This document shows, in pieces, positions 43,682 to 57,073 of a stretch of 64,000 nt of DNA. Source of the stretch: Drosophila pseudoobscura (lineage: Eukaryota > Arthropoda > Insecta > Diptera > Drosophilidae); assembly GCF_009870125.1 (NCBI RefSeq), contig NC_046679.1:8184001-8248000 (forward strand). Direction: 5' to 3'. The number at the start of each line of letters is the position of its first letter. Within the stretch, counting starts at the first letter, position 1. Below the pieces are notes generated by a model. That model did no database searches. It was not told the origin of the DNA and worked only from the letters and a program-made list of their open reading frames with translations. Made by a program: the position numbers and the translations under genes.

Positions 43682-46600
43682 TCACCCATTGGGATCCACC
43701 TGGGCCCGGCGATGGACCACTGTCGCCGCTGGCCAGGGCTGCTTACTCATGGCCACCTGGCCACTGGCTGTGGCCGTGGCTGTGGCAGTGGTTGTGGTGC
43801 CAACGGATGCCACAGACGATGCCTGTGGTCCGTTGGCAGGAACTATGGATGCATTGTGGCTGAACGAGATCGGATTGCCATTGCCTCGCTGGCGATCCTT
43901 TGGCTGGCCGGCAGCCGGCCTCTTCTTCTGACTGTTGTTGCTGCTGCTGCCGTTGTTGTTGTTGCTGCCGCTGCTGCTGCTGTTGTTGTATTTGGTGGAG
44001 GCATTGGCGGCGGCTGACCTTGCCTGCTTGGTCATGTCGGCGGGTAACTTGAAACCATTCGTGAGACAGACGGCGGCATACTCGTGCTCTGAGGTGGGTG
44101 TCAGGGTGGCGGCCGCCTCCTCCTCGGCCAGCAGACAGATGCCATCGTTGGAATTCGAATGCCGCACAAAGTTCGTGTGGAATTGCTTCTTGCTGCTGCC
44201 GTTGCTGTTGCTGCTGGCACTGCTGCTGCTGAGGCTGCCGCTGCGTCGTGCACTGGCACTACCACTGCCCCCACCGGCCCCCCCAAGCCCGGTTACGGTG
44301 GCCACCAGCGGCAGAGAGTTGGGCGGCACAGCCACTTCCAAGCAGCCGCCGCCGTCGCCGTTGGCCGAGGAACATTGTTTGGGGCCGCCCGCCCCCAGAG
44401 CCACGGCATTGGGCGGCGTGTGGCGGTAGGGAATGTAGAAGGCCTTGGCCTCCTGCAGCATGGCATCCTGCACCGTCTTGCGTTCCGGCGATCCCCCGCC
44501 GCACAGCGGCAGCTGCGACAGATTATGCACCCCGGCAATGCTCAGCTCCGAGTGTCCCTCGTGGGGCGGTAGTCGGGCGACGATCTGGACACTGCCATGG
44601 CCGTTGGGCAGGTGGATGGCGGCAGCGTGTGCCGAGCTGGTCTGGTACTCCAGCGTGTGCTCCGGCAGCAGCTCGATGTGGTACCGCGAGCGGGGAATGA
44701 GCGTCTGCATCTCGTGGCAGTCCTGCTGCAGGGTGCCGCCACTGAGGCCGCCCGCACTGTCGCCGGGCATCCCAGAGGCGCTGCTCAGGTTCCCGAAATT
44801 AATGTCCGTGGGCGTGGTGAGGTGCGTGGGTCCCTGAACGCGGGCCTTGAACCGCCGCTGTTGCAGGATGATGAACAGCGCAAAGATAATGACGCAGGCG
44901 ATGGACAGCAGCGAACCGATGGCAATGCCGCTGTACACCTCCGAGCGGGACGAGGCTCGGTCCTCCTCCAGCAGATTGTGGCTATTGCTGGCCATGTCGA
45001 AGTACATGGGCGCTCCCACGCCGGTCTCGCCCACCACGCGGACAGCCACATGGATTTTATCCGACACCGAGACATTGGGAAACTGCAGAACAACAACGAA
45101 CAGGAGAGGTCAAGGAAACTGCAAGAAAATCACCGTATACGCACCTTGTACGAGCAGACGCTGCACTCGAGCACATTGGCCTCGTGCATGACACTGTCCA
45201 GGGTCCAGATAATGTTGTAGTGGTGCACCCGTCCATTGGGGTTCACTGGCGGCTCCCAGATCAGCTTCAGACCGTTCTGCTTGATCAGCTTTGAGTTGCT
45301 GATGGTGCCAGGGGCTGTTCGACAGAGATACAAATGATATATACAGCATATAGATACAAATTTATTCTCTTACGATCCGGCAGGGTGCGAACGTCTATTT
45401 CGCCATAGAAGATGCGCGTCTTGCAGTTGTAGAAATGGAAATTGTACCGCTCGTTGGCACTGAGGCCGCTGACCAGCAGCACAGAGTTGAAAATAGTGCG
45501 CTCCTGGCACTTGGACTCCTGATTGGTATTGTGCATGGGCTTCACCAAATGGCACTCGTACACGCACGTCTCGTTGAGGCTGTCCAGAAACTTGAAGGCC
45601 AGCGCCCGCGACTCCATGGTGGTCAGGCGAAACGGCATATTCGACTGCTCCGAGGTTCCATTCTCGATCTGCGGGACGAAAAAGAGATTCAGGCAAGACT
45701 TTAGTAGGGTGCCCAGAAGCAAGGGTAATCCTCTCTTCAGATGCTAGCGTGTTGCCTGCCACAGTACAGTCTACTCACAATCTTCCACTGGACATAGCGA
45801 AAGTCCTGGCCGAGGAACTCGTTCTCGCTGGTGATGATCAGCACCCGCATCTTGATCCGCATGAAGCGCTGCAGCAGCATGCCCGTCACACTGGCATCCA
45901 CCACCAGACTGAATATGTCCTCCTCCATCTCCAGCGTTAGATCGTCCACCTCGTTGTCGAGCACCTCGTGCTCTGCATTCCGGAGAACAGTGGCAGCGGC
46001 CGTCTGATTGAGGGGCTGTATGATGGTCAAATGGCGGCGCACTTCGTCCACCTTCTCCTCGACGGGCGACAGGGTGCCATGGAGGGGTCCGTTCAGCAGC
46101 TGGCTGGGATGCGGATGCGTGTGATTGATGGAGAACTGCAGAATGAAGTACTTCTTGTTGTCCAGCTCGGCCTGCGACCACTTCACATAGGTGTCGTTGC
46201 CCAAGCCAATGGGACGCAGCATTACTTTGGGAAGAATAACAAGAATTAGGGGATTCACGAGGCACCAGTCCAGGGATATACTTACATCCCTGGGTGCAGC
46301 AGGTGACTGGCATACTGCGCAGCGAACTGACAATCATTTGCTGTGGCACTGCCGTGCCGGAGCGCACCTCGGAGGTGGGATACAGGAATCGTGTGATGAG
46401 GGCAAAGGGCCGGTACACCGGCAGATTGGTGGAGATAACCACAAACGAGGTGTGATTCAGTTTCATGGGGGCAAAGGAGGTCCAACTGTGCGGATTGCTG
46501 CGCACAATGTACACGACGAACATGGACTCCAGGGTGCTGCTGTCGAAGGTGATGTTGATGGTGTGAAAGCTGTGCGGATAGCAGCGAATGTTCTGCAACG

Positions 46601-48416
46601 GATTGCCCTGCTCCAGCTGCCGCTTGAAGCGCATCTCACCGGTGGCCGAGTCCTCGCCGGCCACATTGCGGGCCATGCACTGGTAGATGCCCTCCTCCTC
46701 CGGGTCGAATGAGTGGATGTGCAGATCGTTGCCGCTGATGAACCGCGTATAGGAACTGTTCAGCTGCACTCCGTTGTGGTACCACACGATGCTCGGCTGG
46801 GGATGGCCCTCGGCCCGACAGCTCAGCGTCTTCGACAGGCTAATGAAGACCAGCTCCACGGGCAGGGTGCCCACGATGCGCGGCGGTGTCGTTACAATCA
46901 CATGGAACGTCTGCGTCTCCAGGGGCGTGATGCAGCTGTACAAGCCCTCGTGGCGCGACTCGCTGGCATTGGCGATGGCCAGAGCCACACTGTTGTTGCT
47001 CATCTTGAGCAGCGTGTTGTTCGGGTACTGCAGCCACCACTCGATGGGCACAAAGTCGGCCACCGCATGGCACTGCAGCAGCACAGAGCCCCCGGCAGGC
47101 ACATAGACGGTGCCATTCTGGAAGGCAGGCAGCAGCTGGGCCTCCGACACGGCCGTCTCCCGCTCCCCCCCATTCGGCTCGACGCGCAGCAGCCACACGA
47201 ACTGGCGGTGAGCCTTGCTGGCGTACTGGTTCTGGGCCAAGCATCTGGAAAACACGGATAATGCATAATACTATGTACTTTCACGGGGCGATAATTGACA
47301 GGGACTATGTGGGGTAGCCCCACAATTACAGGAGGCGCTGGGGCGTGGCCAAATGTTAATTAATGCATTGTTTTGGGGCGGCCACACGCTCCCAGGTCGC
47401 TGCAATGAGAGTGCGTCTGGCTGATGGATGTGGTGGATTGGCAAAAGGTGTTGATTTAGCTCCGCCATTCCACCAGCACCTCTTTGCACCACCAGCCATT
47501 CGGCTAATGGAAAATCAACGTCAGTCCTGGTCAGTTTTCCCATTACTCACTTGTATTTTCCCGCCTGTTCGCGGCGCAAATGCCGCAAAATCAATGTGCC
47601 ATTCGACAGGATGAGAGCACTGTAAAGGCAGAATTAAGGTTTGAAATTAGTAGCTGCTCCTTGGGAATGGGATCGATCCTCTGAGAACATTCAAGCGTTG
47701 GTTGCAAAGAGTTGGCCTTCTTGTTTATAGGAGAGTCTTTGGTCCAGCCTCGATGTTACCACACACTGATCTTTACTCGCCTGTTGTCATTGGCCAGGGA
47801 TTCGTTGCCAAAGTACCAGCTAATCCGGGCAGGGGGCACACTGAGAAAGGGGCAGCTCAGGACAAGGGGTCGGCTCTCCAAAGCGCTGAGATTAGCCGCC
47901 TGCTGTTGGCCCGGAAACAGGCGTTTGAGAACTGCAAACGGAAAGGGGGCTGTATCTGTATCTTTGTATCTATATCTGTGTATTTTTTACCTGGATACTC
48001 CACCGTTATGCTGTCGGATAGCACCGCCGCCTCATCCCATTCGACCTTGCAGCGATAGACGCCGCTGGCCCGCTCGTTTGGCGGCAGACGCAGGGTCCCA
48101 TTCTCGTACTGGAAGAACTCACTTTTGCGTATGGATAACTTAACGATGGCCTCATCATTCCGATACCACAAGCAGTAGATGGGCTGGTTTTCTGCACGGA
48201 GAGTACAAGGGAGACCTTTAGCTTCCAGGGTCCTTGGTGGTTGGGGGCGGGGATACCTACCCTGATAGTTGTTGTAGCCATTGAGGATGGGCTCGCAGGG
48301 CAGAAAGTATGGGGCATGGGGCTTGCTGATTGTCACCCTGGTGACGGAATGCTTCTTGATCTGCAAATACGGTCGAAGGGCGCTTGTGTTCTTCGGCTGT
48401 GAAATGGCGGCAGCAA
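43682..48416 (-). CDS. plum: Ig/FNIII cell-surface receptor, probably plum (5' end missing)
   Basis: Nine exons on the minus strand (48416-48261, 48191-47991, 47931-47781, 47619-47551, 47244-46286, 46224-45779, 45668-45374, 45314-45145, 45082-43682) join in phase to 1282 codons including the stop. Domains in order: four Ig domains with cysteine pairs (LPCEP/YRCKV, LSCPF/YKCLAQ, LQCHA/YSCIT, LSCRAEG/YQCMARN), about four FNIII-like domains (residues about 410-850), one membrane helix (GIAIGSLLSIACVIIFALFI, about 866-886) and a low-complexity cytoplasmic tail of about 390 residues. Plum is a neuronal IgSF receptor that acts with TGF-beta signalling in axon pruning; its domain plan and length of roughly 1300 residues fit. 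The signal-peptide exon must lie upstream of 48416 (first codon split, phase 1) and was not found. Another IGDCC-like receptor is the alternative. Confidence 0.75.
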
Positions 48417-50402
48417 CTGGAAAAAGCCAAAGGAACACCGGGAAAACAATTGATTAGCAAATACAGACGTGGATAAATTATGCCCATGCCCACAGACAAT
48501 AGACAATAGAGAAAAGACCAAACAAAAATCGTGGAAAAGTGTTATTTATATTCGTGGCTTAATCTATTGGCCGTTATAAATTTCACGCTTTTCACTTAGC
48601 CACTGAACGCCCACGCCAATTGCATTGAGGGGTTTTTTCCAGCAATGCCCATAAATACACACCAGGCAAGGCAAAACAAAAAGAAATCTGAGAAATATTG
48701 CAGAAAATGGCAAACAACGGAGAGCCCTCGCTGGTCTCTGGGCTCCGGGCTGTGTCTGTGTCCCTGCCTCTCAGAATCAGAGTCCGAGACTGCGAGACTC
48801 CGCCTCTGCTGCCTCTGCTACCGATACGTGCTGCAGGCGTGTCCAGCCAGACTTGGCGTGTTAATTAATTTTTGGTGCCGCTGCCATTTGCTGCTAGTGG
48901 CATCGTCTAGTGGGCCAGTGGCCATACGGTGCGTATACGTGATATTAAGCAGTTAAAACAATTACATGGCCAGCGGGCTCCAAAAGCGGCAGAGCTAGGA
49001 GCATTTGCATACGACTCTGCTTGCAGGGCATACATCACCCAACATCATCATCATCGTCCATGAGGCAAGAGTACAAGTATCTATTAGCTGCAGTTGGCCC
49101 TGCTGCAGACGATAATGGTCGGAGTCGGAGTCGGTGTCGGAGTCCAAAGTGCCTGGTGAAAAATCACCGAATGCTAGAATCGTAAGAACTCGTCTAGCAA
49201 TAACAAATGTCCGGACATTAGTCAAATGCGTTGAAATTTATGCTAAAAATGCAATCAACTTGCGTTCCGCTTGAAGGACGAAAGAGAGCGAGAGAGAGGG
49301 AGAGAGGGAGACCCCCCCAAAACAGCACCACAGCAGCAGCTGTGCCCCAATCAGTTGGCCCACCCAAGTGGCAGGCACTGCACTGGTGCACTCAGCTGTG
49401 GCCGAATGCCAAGTGCTGAATGCTGGACAACTGACTGCTCGTTAGCCAGAGACACAAATTGTTGCAAGACAGGGGAGTGGAGTGGAGTGGACTGCTGTTC
49501 ATCTGCTGAATATTTGTTTCGGCTTTTTTGATAAATGTACTTCTATAAATTAGATAATTGCTGAACATCGGGACGTCGGGATGTATTTTTAAAGTTCTGA
49601 CTCGTGGAATTTTCTCTGCTCTGCCCGGCTTGCTGTCTCTGTCTCTGTCTCTCTGCTGGCGTTGCATGTTTGTACGCAATGTGTTGCAATTTTTATTGCT
49701 GTAATTACACGCAATGCCCTGGCGGCAATTTGACGCATGGAAATGCCTGCCACGTCAGCGGCAGCGGCCAGTAGCAACAACGCTAAGTGCGGCAAATTTA
49801 CACACACACACACACACAACGCATGTGGCAAGGAGCAGGGAGGAGGTGGGGGGGGGGATTGCATGTGCAGCACAGGGCGTAATTGTTATAGCGTAATTGT
49901 TTCAATGGCTGGCCGTTTAACTGCGCTTCGGCAACTACTACTTCAGTGTAACGACGAGGCATGCCGCACAGGTGCAGGGCAGGGCAGGGCGGGGCAGGGC
50001 AGGACACGAGCCACTGGCATAGGTACAGGCACTGGGCGGAGTCAAAGTTCAGCGATTTTTTGTCATTCCCTGCACACACCTTGCGCACGAACCATTTGTC
50101 ATCGCCTTGGTCCTGGTTCCTGGCCCTCGTTCCTGGCTCCTGCCATGTCAACGGCAGCGTTATGTGCTCGAGAGTCGTTAGCACGGGGGCTATCGTTAAG
50201 CGTTTTCAGATTAATTGCTGCACGCCGCATACAGCTTTCTAAACCACTATCAATTATCCGTGGGATCTGGAATCTCTGCCCTGCAACCAGATCGGATCAG
50301 AGCCAATGATTGAACTGTCATGACATTCAGCTTTCGACCAGGCAACACTTTATCTCTGGCTCTCCGATCCCCAAGCCATATAATTTCAGATCATTTGTAT
50401 TA

Positions 50403-50468
50403 AAATCTGTCCACCCCCGCCCAGATCCCAGATCCCAGAGCCCAGACCCCAGAGCCCAGACCCCAGAC
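50403..50468. repeat. Variable CCCAGA-type tandem repeat
   Basis: Alternating CAGATCC, CAGAGCC and CAGACCC units with C-rich joins. A short degenerate minisatellite of purine/pyrimidine-biased composition. Confidence 0.6.
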
Positions 50469-53400
50469 ACTTTGCAGTCCCAGGCTCTTTCTTTCAGTCA
50501 GCTCAGTGGAGAGGAATGTTTCCCAGAATCGTGCTTGAATGCTGTTTGACAAGAAGCACACACAGACACAGAAGCACCATCAATACAGCCATACTCTCCG
50601 GAGGAGACTTCTACTAAGTTGCAGCAAGTTGCAAGTCAATAGTCTCCCAGCAAAAGGGGGAGCTGGGCACAAAATTTGCATAGTTGAACGCACGTCGTCG
50701 ACGGCAGTGCATTCCATGCGGCAACTGTTGCTGCAGTCCATGATGATGAATGCAACTGCAATTGCTGCACCAGCAGCAGCAGCAGCAGAGGTAGAGGCAC
50801 CAGCAGCAGCAGCAGTGGGGCTGCCACATAAATTGCCGGCTGCTGCGCTGAGCTTATCAAACGGCCACATCTTGTGGATAGATAAGCCCCGTCCCGGTGC
50901 CCGTGCCCGTTTCCGTGCCCGTCCCTGTGCCCAGTCCCTGGTCTCTGTCTTGGGTCCCAGCCCTGGCAGTGGCCTCCATCTAACGGCAACTGTTTGGATT
51001 GCAGATTGCCTTCGCTGGGCCCCCCAATGGAATTTCACAAATTCAAATTGCCAGGCATCCTTTAATGCTGCTGCCGCTGCTGCCCCCGTCCTGTGCCACA
51101 GCTGTTGGCACACATTTACCGCTCCAAATCCAAGGCTGCGGCAACATTTTATGCAAAATGCAACGCGCTTGAGATAATTTATCGCCTAATGACGTGCTGT
51201 TCTAAGGTTGCTCCCCCCCCTGCCATAAAATGCAATAATAAAATGTGCCTGCAGCAGGAGGAGGAGCAGGAGGTGGGGCTCAAAAAAAAAGGAGGAGAAA
51301 AAAAAGCAAATTAAAAATGAAATTTAAATGCCACACGAGCGAGCAGCAGCATCGGAACGGGTTGCAAGTTGCAAGTGACTCTGCCAACTATCCCCACCCC
51401 TTTCTCTCTCTCTTTCTTTCTCTCTCTCTCACTGTCTTTCCCCTTCTATGTAAGTGCCACACACTATAATGGCATAGAGAGCATTCTTTTGGCTCCGCTC
51501 TTCTGCGCTGCTGTCGCTTTGGGGGCGCTCAACGAGAATTTATGAATGTGCAAATGCATACGACAATTTCGCGCATAAATGTAAGCTCCCTGCTACATGC
51601 CCCCCCCCCACACACACACACACATAAGGAGAGGGATGCTGCAGGGGAACACCCACCACAAGTCTGCGGAAAGACGGAGACGGCGATGGCTCTGGCGATG
51701 GCTATGGAGAGATGTGCAGATCGTATGGCAGTCGAAGATGCGTGTGCACATTCCATGGCATTCCACTAGCGGCGGTGGAAGGGTGGAGGGGGTGGATGTG
51801 GCATGTGGGAAGAAGTTCTATGGTTGCACAGAAAGTATCTTGTAGCTCAAGTTGCTGCTGCTGCAACTTGAATCGCTTCTATTGATTGCAACACAGTTCA
51901 TTGGCGTAGTGCAGCATGCCCCAGCTGCTCAGCTGTGTGGTGGCATGAATGCCTCAGCTTATTTGGGTTAGCAGTTCAAATAGTTTTACGTGCAGCTCTG
52001 ATCAAATTTTCACCACCGCCAGCACCGGTTCGAGACGAGAATTTATTGAAAAGTCGTCCCCACAGGCATTTCAATGGAGTTGCTGGCTGCTTGCTGCTTG
52101 CCACACGGCGGCTATAATTTCTCCATTGGAGAGCATTGTTTGCCTTTTGCCGGGACTCGAGCTTTGCTCAATTGAATGTCTGTGGTTGCAGTGTAATTGA
52201 GTGGTTGCAAGTGCCCCCCCAAAATGGAAACTAGTTGGGGCAGCCAGAGCCAAGACTCACGCACAGTTTTGGGCCAAGTTTTAAGCCAAAAACTCAGCCC
52301 GCACACACATGTGTGAGGCAGGACTGTCCAGGGGCAAACCACTTTAGACAATGGCGGGAATTTACTTGGCAAAAGTCAAAGATAAATTGCTTTTTAACCT
52401 ACAATTCCTCGATTTTGGTTAGTTGGGTCCTGCGCTTTGTTTGTTTGCCACATGCCAAGGCAACGGCAACGGCAACGGCATTGGCATCCTCTTGCCACAC
52501 ACACACACACACACAAAGCATTCAATTGACATATTTGGTTAACTTTTGGCGCTCTCCGGAAAATTCGCATTCATTCGTAGTTCAGGAATAAATTTCCCTT
52601 TGGCAATTTGCATTGCACGCACAGGCAGAGGCAGAGGCAGAGCCCTGGTCCTTGGTCCCTGGTCCTGTGGGGGCATGAAGCGGAATCTTATCTAAATGTT
52701 GTTCGGGGCCCAGGCCCAGATCCAACCAACGCTGGCCCCTCCCCGATACTCCCTCTTCGACTGAAGAACAATAGAAAAGAGCTTTGTTCGATTTTACTTG
52801 GCAGTCATGTGCAAATATGTTTGCTGAAAACTTTTCCTTGGGATTATTAAAGGATTTGAATGGGAAGTGTTCCGCTCCATCGATGAATGGCAGTGGAAAT
52901 GCCAAATGAATTTCCACTAAGACTCCTTCGGAACCAATTGTGTGTTGCCAACACAATCCTAATTGGCCATTTCTTTACTCCGAGGCATACGTAGTACCTT
53001 CCTGGTGCCCGAATCCCAGTTCCCGGTTTCTGGAGACCCATGTTCGAGAGTCAATGGCTGTCACAATAGCCGGATAACCAAAATACAATATGTTTCTGGC
53101 TATAAACGAATTCATTTCCGTTGAAATTTGGCACCAGGCAGTCCAGTCCAGTGGCTGCTCTGCCGTGGAGGACACACAGCATTTCCCCCCACCGCGATAA
53201 ATCATATTGTAAAATTTCCGTTCAATATTTTTCGCTGGCAATGAAAACAAACAAACCGGCAGCGGCAGAAACAACAAATTGAAACTGGGAGGGAAAGACA
53301 GAGCGGTTGCAGCGAAGTTGCAGCATGGATTTCACATTGGAGGAGTGTTGCCGAACAGGAAAGAGGAGTCAAGTCGTGGAACGGAGTAGTATTGGCCAGA

Positions 53401-53698
53401 TCAGAGCCACAACAAAGAAGAGAAGAGAGTCCCAGAGTACCAGAGTCCCATGCCGCTTTTGTTTGGCCACATTGTATGCTAAATGGGAAAATGGGAACGA
53501 CCCAACACGGATGGGGATGCAGATGAGGTTGCAGACGATGATGATGATGATGATTACCATGATGATGGGCATCAGCTGGTTCCAGTACCATTCTGTGGCC
53601 TTCTGTTTGCTGGCATTTTTAAATGGGTTAAACGTAAACCATTTACCAATGACTCAATACAGCTTCCTGGAACTCCTCCACTGCAGTGGAGGGACAGA

Positions 53699-53786
53699 GA
53701 CAGACAGAGAGGCAGAGGCAGAGGCAGATGCAGGGGCAGGGGCAGAGGCAGGGGCAGAGGCGGGGGCAGGGGCAGGGGCAGGGTAT
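53699..53786. repeat. Hexanucleotide GGCAGA/GGCAGG array
   Basis: About 14 hexamer units, beginning as GGCAGA and shifting to GGCAGG and GGCGGG toward the right end. The strand is almost purely G, A and C with no T beyond one unit. Confidence 0.8.
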
Positions 53787-55610
53787 GCATTAAAACCAAA
53801 TAAATAAATAAGCTGCTGGAAAAAATGCCAACAAGCAGAGGAACTAAAATTAAACCAACAAATGCCAAGGCGACTCAATCGACTAAGGGATACCCTCGAA
53901 TGTAAATTGGTCTGGGAGGGCTATAGATTTAATATGGGAAAATTATTGGTAAATGATTAGAAAATTGTAGTAATTGTTGGAGCATTTTTTTCACTAGAAA
54001 AATATATCTAAAAATTTCAAAATTCAAGAAACTTTACATATTGTGCAAAACTTGAAATTTGACTTCATATATCTGCAGGTAAAAAGAGTTTTAAAGGGTA
54101 GTGCCTGGTCAAATACCTTTTTCTACTCCTAGATTGCAGGGTATAAATAAATGCTGAGTACAAGCAACAGCAGCACACAAAACCATGGCCAAAACCAGAA
54201 CCAAAACTGAGACGGGGAGCCGGGATGGGGAAGAGGAGGAGGACGATGGAGAATGTATGTGGATGATCAATAGTCAATGGCCAAATAGCAGAAAATAACA
54301 ATGTTGCCCAATAGCCAACGAGCCAAACAACAGCAACAAAAGACGCAATAAAATAATAAAAGCGAAAAACGAAAACCGAAAAGCGAAAAACGAATGAGAA
54401 AATAAGAAGAATGAAGCGTCAGAGCCAGAGCCAGAGCCAGAGCAAGAACCACAAACCGATGGTCAAGCGAAGATGAGGATGAAAACCTCCAAACGGTATA
54501 AAAAAAGAAATTATAAAAATGTTTCAGTTCAAGTGAGTAAATAATACACACACACACGCACACACCACACGAGGAGGAGCGAAAGAGACAGAGCAGGAGC
54601 CAGAGCAGAAGTAATTCGGTTTTTGGTGGAATCCGAAGCCGAAGCTGAAGCCGAATCCGAAGCCGAAGCCGAGGGTATTTTCGTAAGCTACGCAGCCAAA
54701 GTGCAACCGCAAGCCGCAGCCGTCAGCAGTTTCTGCGAAAGGTGGGCGTAGCCCAAAAGGAGGGGAGGGGGGGCGTGGGAGGGGGGCATACATTGTGTGT
54801 AAAATGCTGAATGTATGGGCATGCTATCTGCGATTGTGTGGGCCATTGCGGTCTGTGTCCGGCAACACATCCACATCCACAATCACAATCCCATCAATGT
54901 CGTCGTTCTCGTCATCGTCGTCATCGTGCATCCCCGGTTCTACGATGATTTCTATAGTGCCTCCCAGCATGGAATGCTAGGAGCCAGCCAGCCATTCAGC
55001 CAGCCAGCAACTCCTTTCACCTCATTGAAGCCACCAAAGCTCAGCGCTGCTCCTCTTCGCTCCCGCCTCCTGTGGGGGCTTCCTCGCTCCCCGATTATTA
55101 TGCATCATTTAACAGGAAACATTGTTGCAGTCAATGCTTCAGGGTCTTCAGGGTTCAGCAGCGGGGGCGGGCTTCTTCAGCAGCAGCAACATGGGGCAAG
55201 AGGCAGCGTCACGAACACAGTCGGGCGACCAGCGAACGTGCCCCGCAAAATGTTTTACCAAATGCGAATTGCAAAAGAAAAATTATTGTTATTATGAGTT
55301 GCTAATTGAATGGAGATTCGTCGTGGCTGTGGCATGGGGCATGGGGCAGGAACTGAGCGTAAACAACACTCGGGTAACGAGGCTTCAGCGTATGTAGAAC
55401 CTTAGGCGATTGATGGCCATATATCCATCATATATCATCCGAAAATACCACGCTGCTGATGTCTGATGGAAATTATGGCAACTGACAGAAACAAACGGGA
55501 CATTTCCCGCCTCGATTCTCTCTCTCTTTTCATTGCATAAATTATGTCCGTCTGTCTCCGCCAATTGGCTGTCAGATAAAGGTAAACTGCCAAATATTGA
55601 CAGCCCCAAG

Positions 55611-55634
55611 CCCCCCCCCCCCCCCCCCCCCCCC
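55611..55634. repeat. Homopolymer of 24 cytosines
   Basis: An uninterrupted run of 24 C. This is far longer than the many C6-C9 runs elsewhere in the window. Confidence 0.9.
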
Positions 55635-55811
55635 AAACCGTATGCGTACCCTTTTCAATTTGTTGACAAGCGAAAAAGCCCCTGAAATTTCTTTCAGTGT
55701 ATGACGAAAAAAAACTAACTGTAAAAATGTAAATAAGCGTAAAATGTACAATTTTTTTTTGCCCCCATACAGCTCCATAATCACAGCACAGCGCGGCAGC
55801 ATGTTGCACGT

Positions 55812-55815
<4 letters not shown>

Positions 55816-55856
<41 letters not shown>
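55816..55856. repeat. (GT) dinucleotide microsatellite
   Basis: About 20 uninterrupted GT units, preceded by two overlapping CACGTG hexamers. Confidence 0.9.
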
Positions 55857-55857
<1 letters not shown>

Positions 55858-56015
55858 CACTTGCTCTCCGAGCTGCTTCCATATCGCTGCCTCAATGCTG
55901 TCAATGTCAAAGTCATACATGATTCCCAACATGCCAAAGCCAAAGCCAAAGCCAAAAGCGAACAACAACAGTTACAGCAGCTAGACTCTGATGTTGCATG
56001 CAACGTATCCAAAGA

Positions 56016-56050
56016 GCAGGAGCTGGAGCTGGAGCTGGAGCTGGAGCTGG
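56016..56050. repeat. (GGAGCT) hexamer repeat
   Basis: Five to six perfect GGAGCT units. Confidence 0.8.
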
Positions 56051-57022
56051 CTGCGAAAATTCCATGCGCATAATTTATTTAAAGATTCTCTCTCAATATT
56101 GGACAAGCATCGTCGTCGTCGTCGTCGGCGTCCTCCTCCTCGTCCTCCTCCTCGTAGTCGTCTGCAGGTGAAATCTATTTGCATTTATCGTTGAGCCGGA
56201 AAATTGCAAAACTAAACTGCAAACTGTAAAGCTGGCAGCTGGAAAAGCAGGGCCCGGCACCAGTGGGGAAATGGAAATTGGTTAGAAGCGAACCCGAAAG
56301 GAAGCTGGCGAAAATTGTTGTGATTTCTCTCTCTCTCTCTCTCTGGGTCTCTGGGAAATGCGTTTAATGTGATTCTGTTGCGTGCCATGGACAGGCCTGG
56401 GATTTTAAATTAAAAATAAAAGCACAGACAGAGGCATCCACAGGATCGATTTGCCAAATTAGCGGCAACATGACTTTGTGTGTTGTAAATGAATTTGCCA
56501 CCAAAAAAGAGGAGCCAGAGGAGACACGGGCAGCCCAGGAGGAGGCCTGTCTGTCCCTCTCTCTCTCTCTCTCTGTGAAACATTCGATTGTTAATTATAT
56601 TTGGCTGGTGATTAATTAAGTTAATGCATTGTTTTTGGCCTCTGCCCCAAAGTGTGGCAGTCAACACGTTTAATGGTTTTGCATTAACTTAAAGGGGCAT
56701 TAGTGCGTAAGTATGCTGTAATCTAGAAGTCAGAAGGGGCGAGAGTGCCAGCTGGTTATGGCCAAAGGCTGACCAGTGTGAACCAGTCAACCAGTCAGCG
56801 CCAGTCAGTGGTTGCATGCCCCCCCAACAGCGCGCTGGTCGGACGCGTTGTACTTGTTAATTGCAGCGGAAGCACTCAATTAAAAGCGCGTGAAACGACT
56901 GCGCCGCCACCACCAGCAGCACCTGCGTGAAGAAGAGTATCGGTCTCTCTGTCCCTGTTGCCCCCTCTTTGAGGGGGGGGAAGTATCTCCACAGAGGTGG
57001 CTGTAACTATAACTACAACTGA

Positions 57023-57073
57023 CAGACAGCCGGGGAGACAGCCGGGGAGACAGCCGGGGAGACAGCCGGGGAG
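57023..57073. repeat. 12-bp tandem repeat, four copies
   Basis: The unit GACAGCCGGGGA occurs four times without interruption. A partial copy (GACAGACAG) precedes it. Confidence 0.85.

Noticed and set aside
43935-44700. Long plus-strand open frames opposite the last plum exon
   Set aside because: They mirror Ser/Gly/Ala codon bias of the plum cytoplasmic tail and have no start context or splice support.
48400-48438. FLWLFPVAAA just before the first plum exon looks like a signal peptide
   Set aside because: There is no in-frame ATG before an upstream stop, and TTTTTCCAG inside it is a good acceptor that leaves the expected phase; the hydrophobic reading is coincidental intron sequence.
50400-50470. 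Regularly spaced short repeats resembling a CRISPR array
   Set aside because: A degenerate minisatellite with no unique spacers, in an animal genome.
54815-55297. 160-codon open frame in the repeat-rich region
   Set aside because: Composition is driven by CA/TC repeats, there is no homology-like pattern, and alternative frames are equally open.
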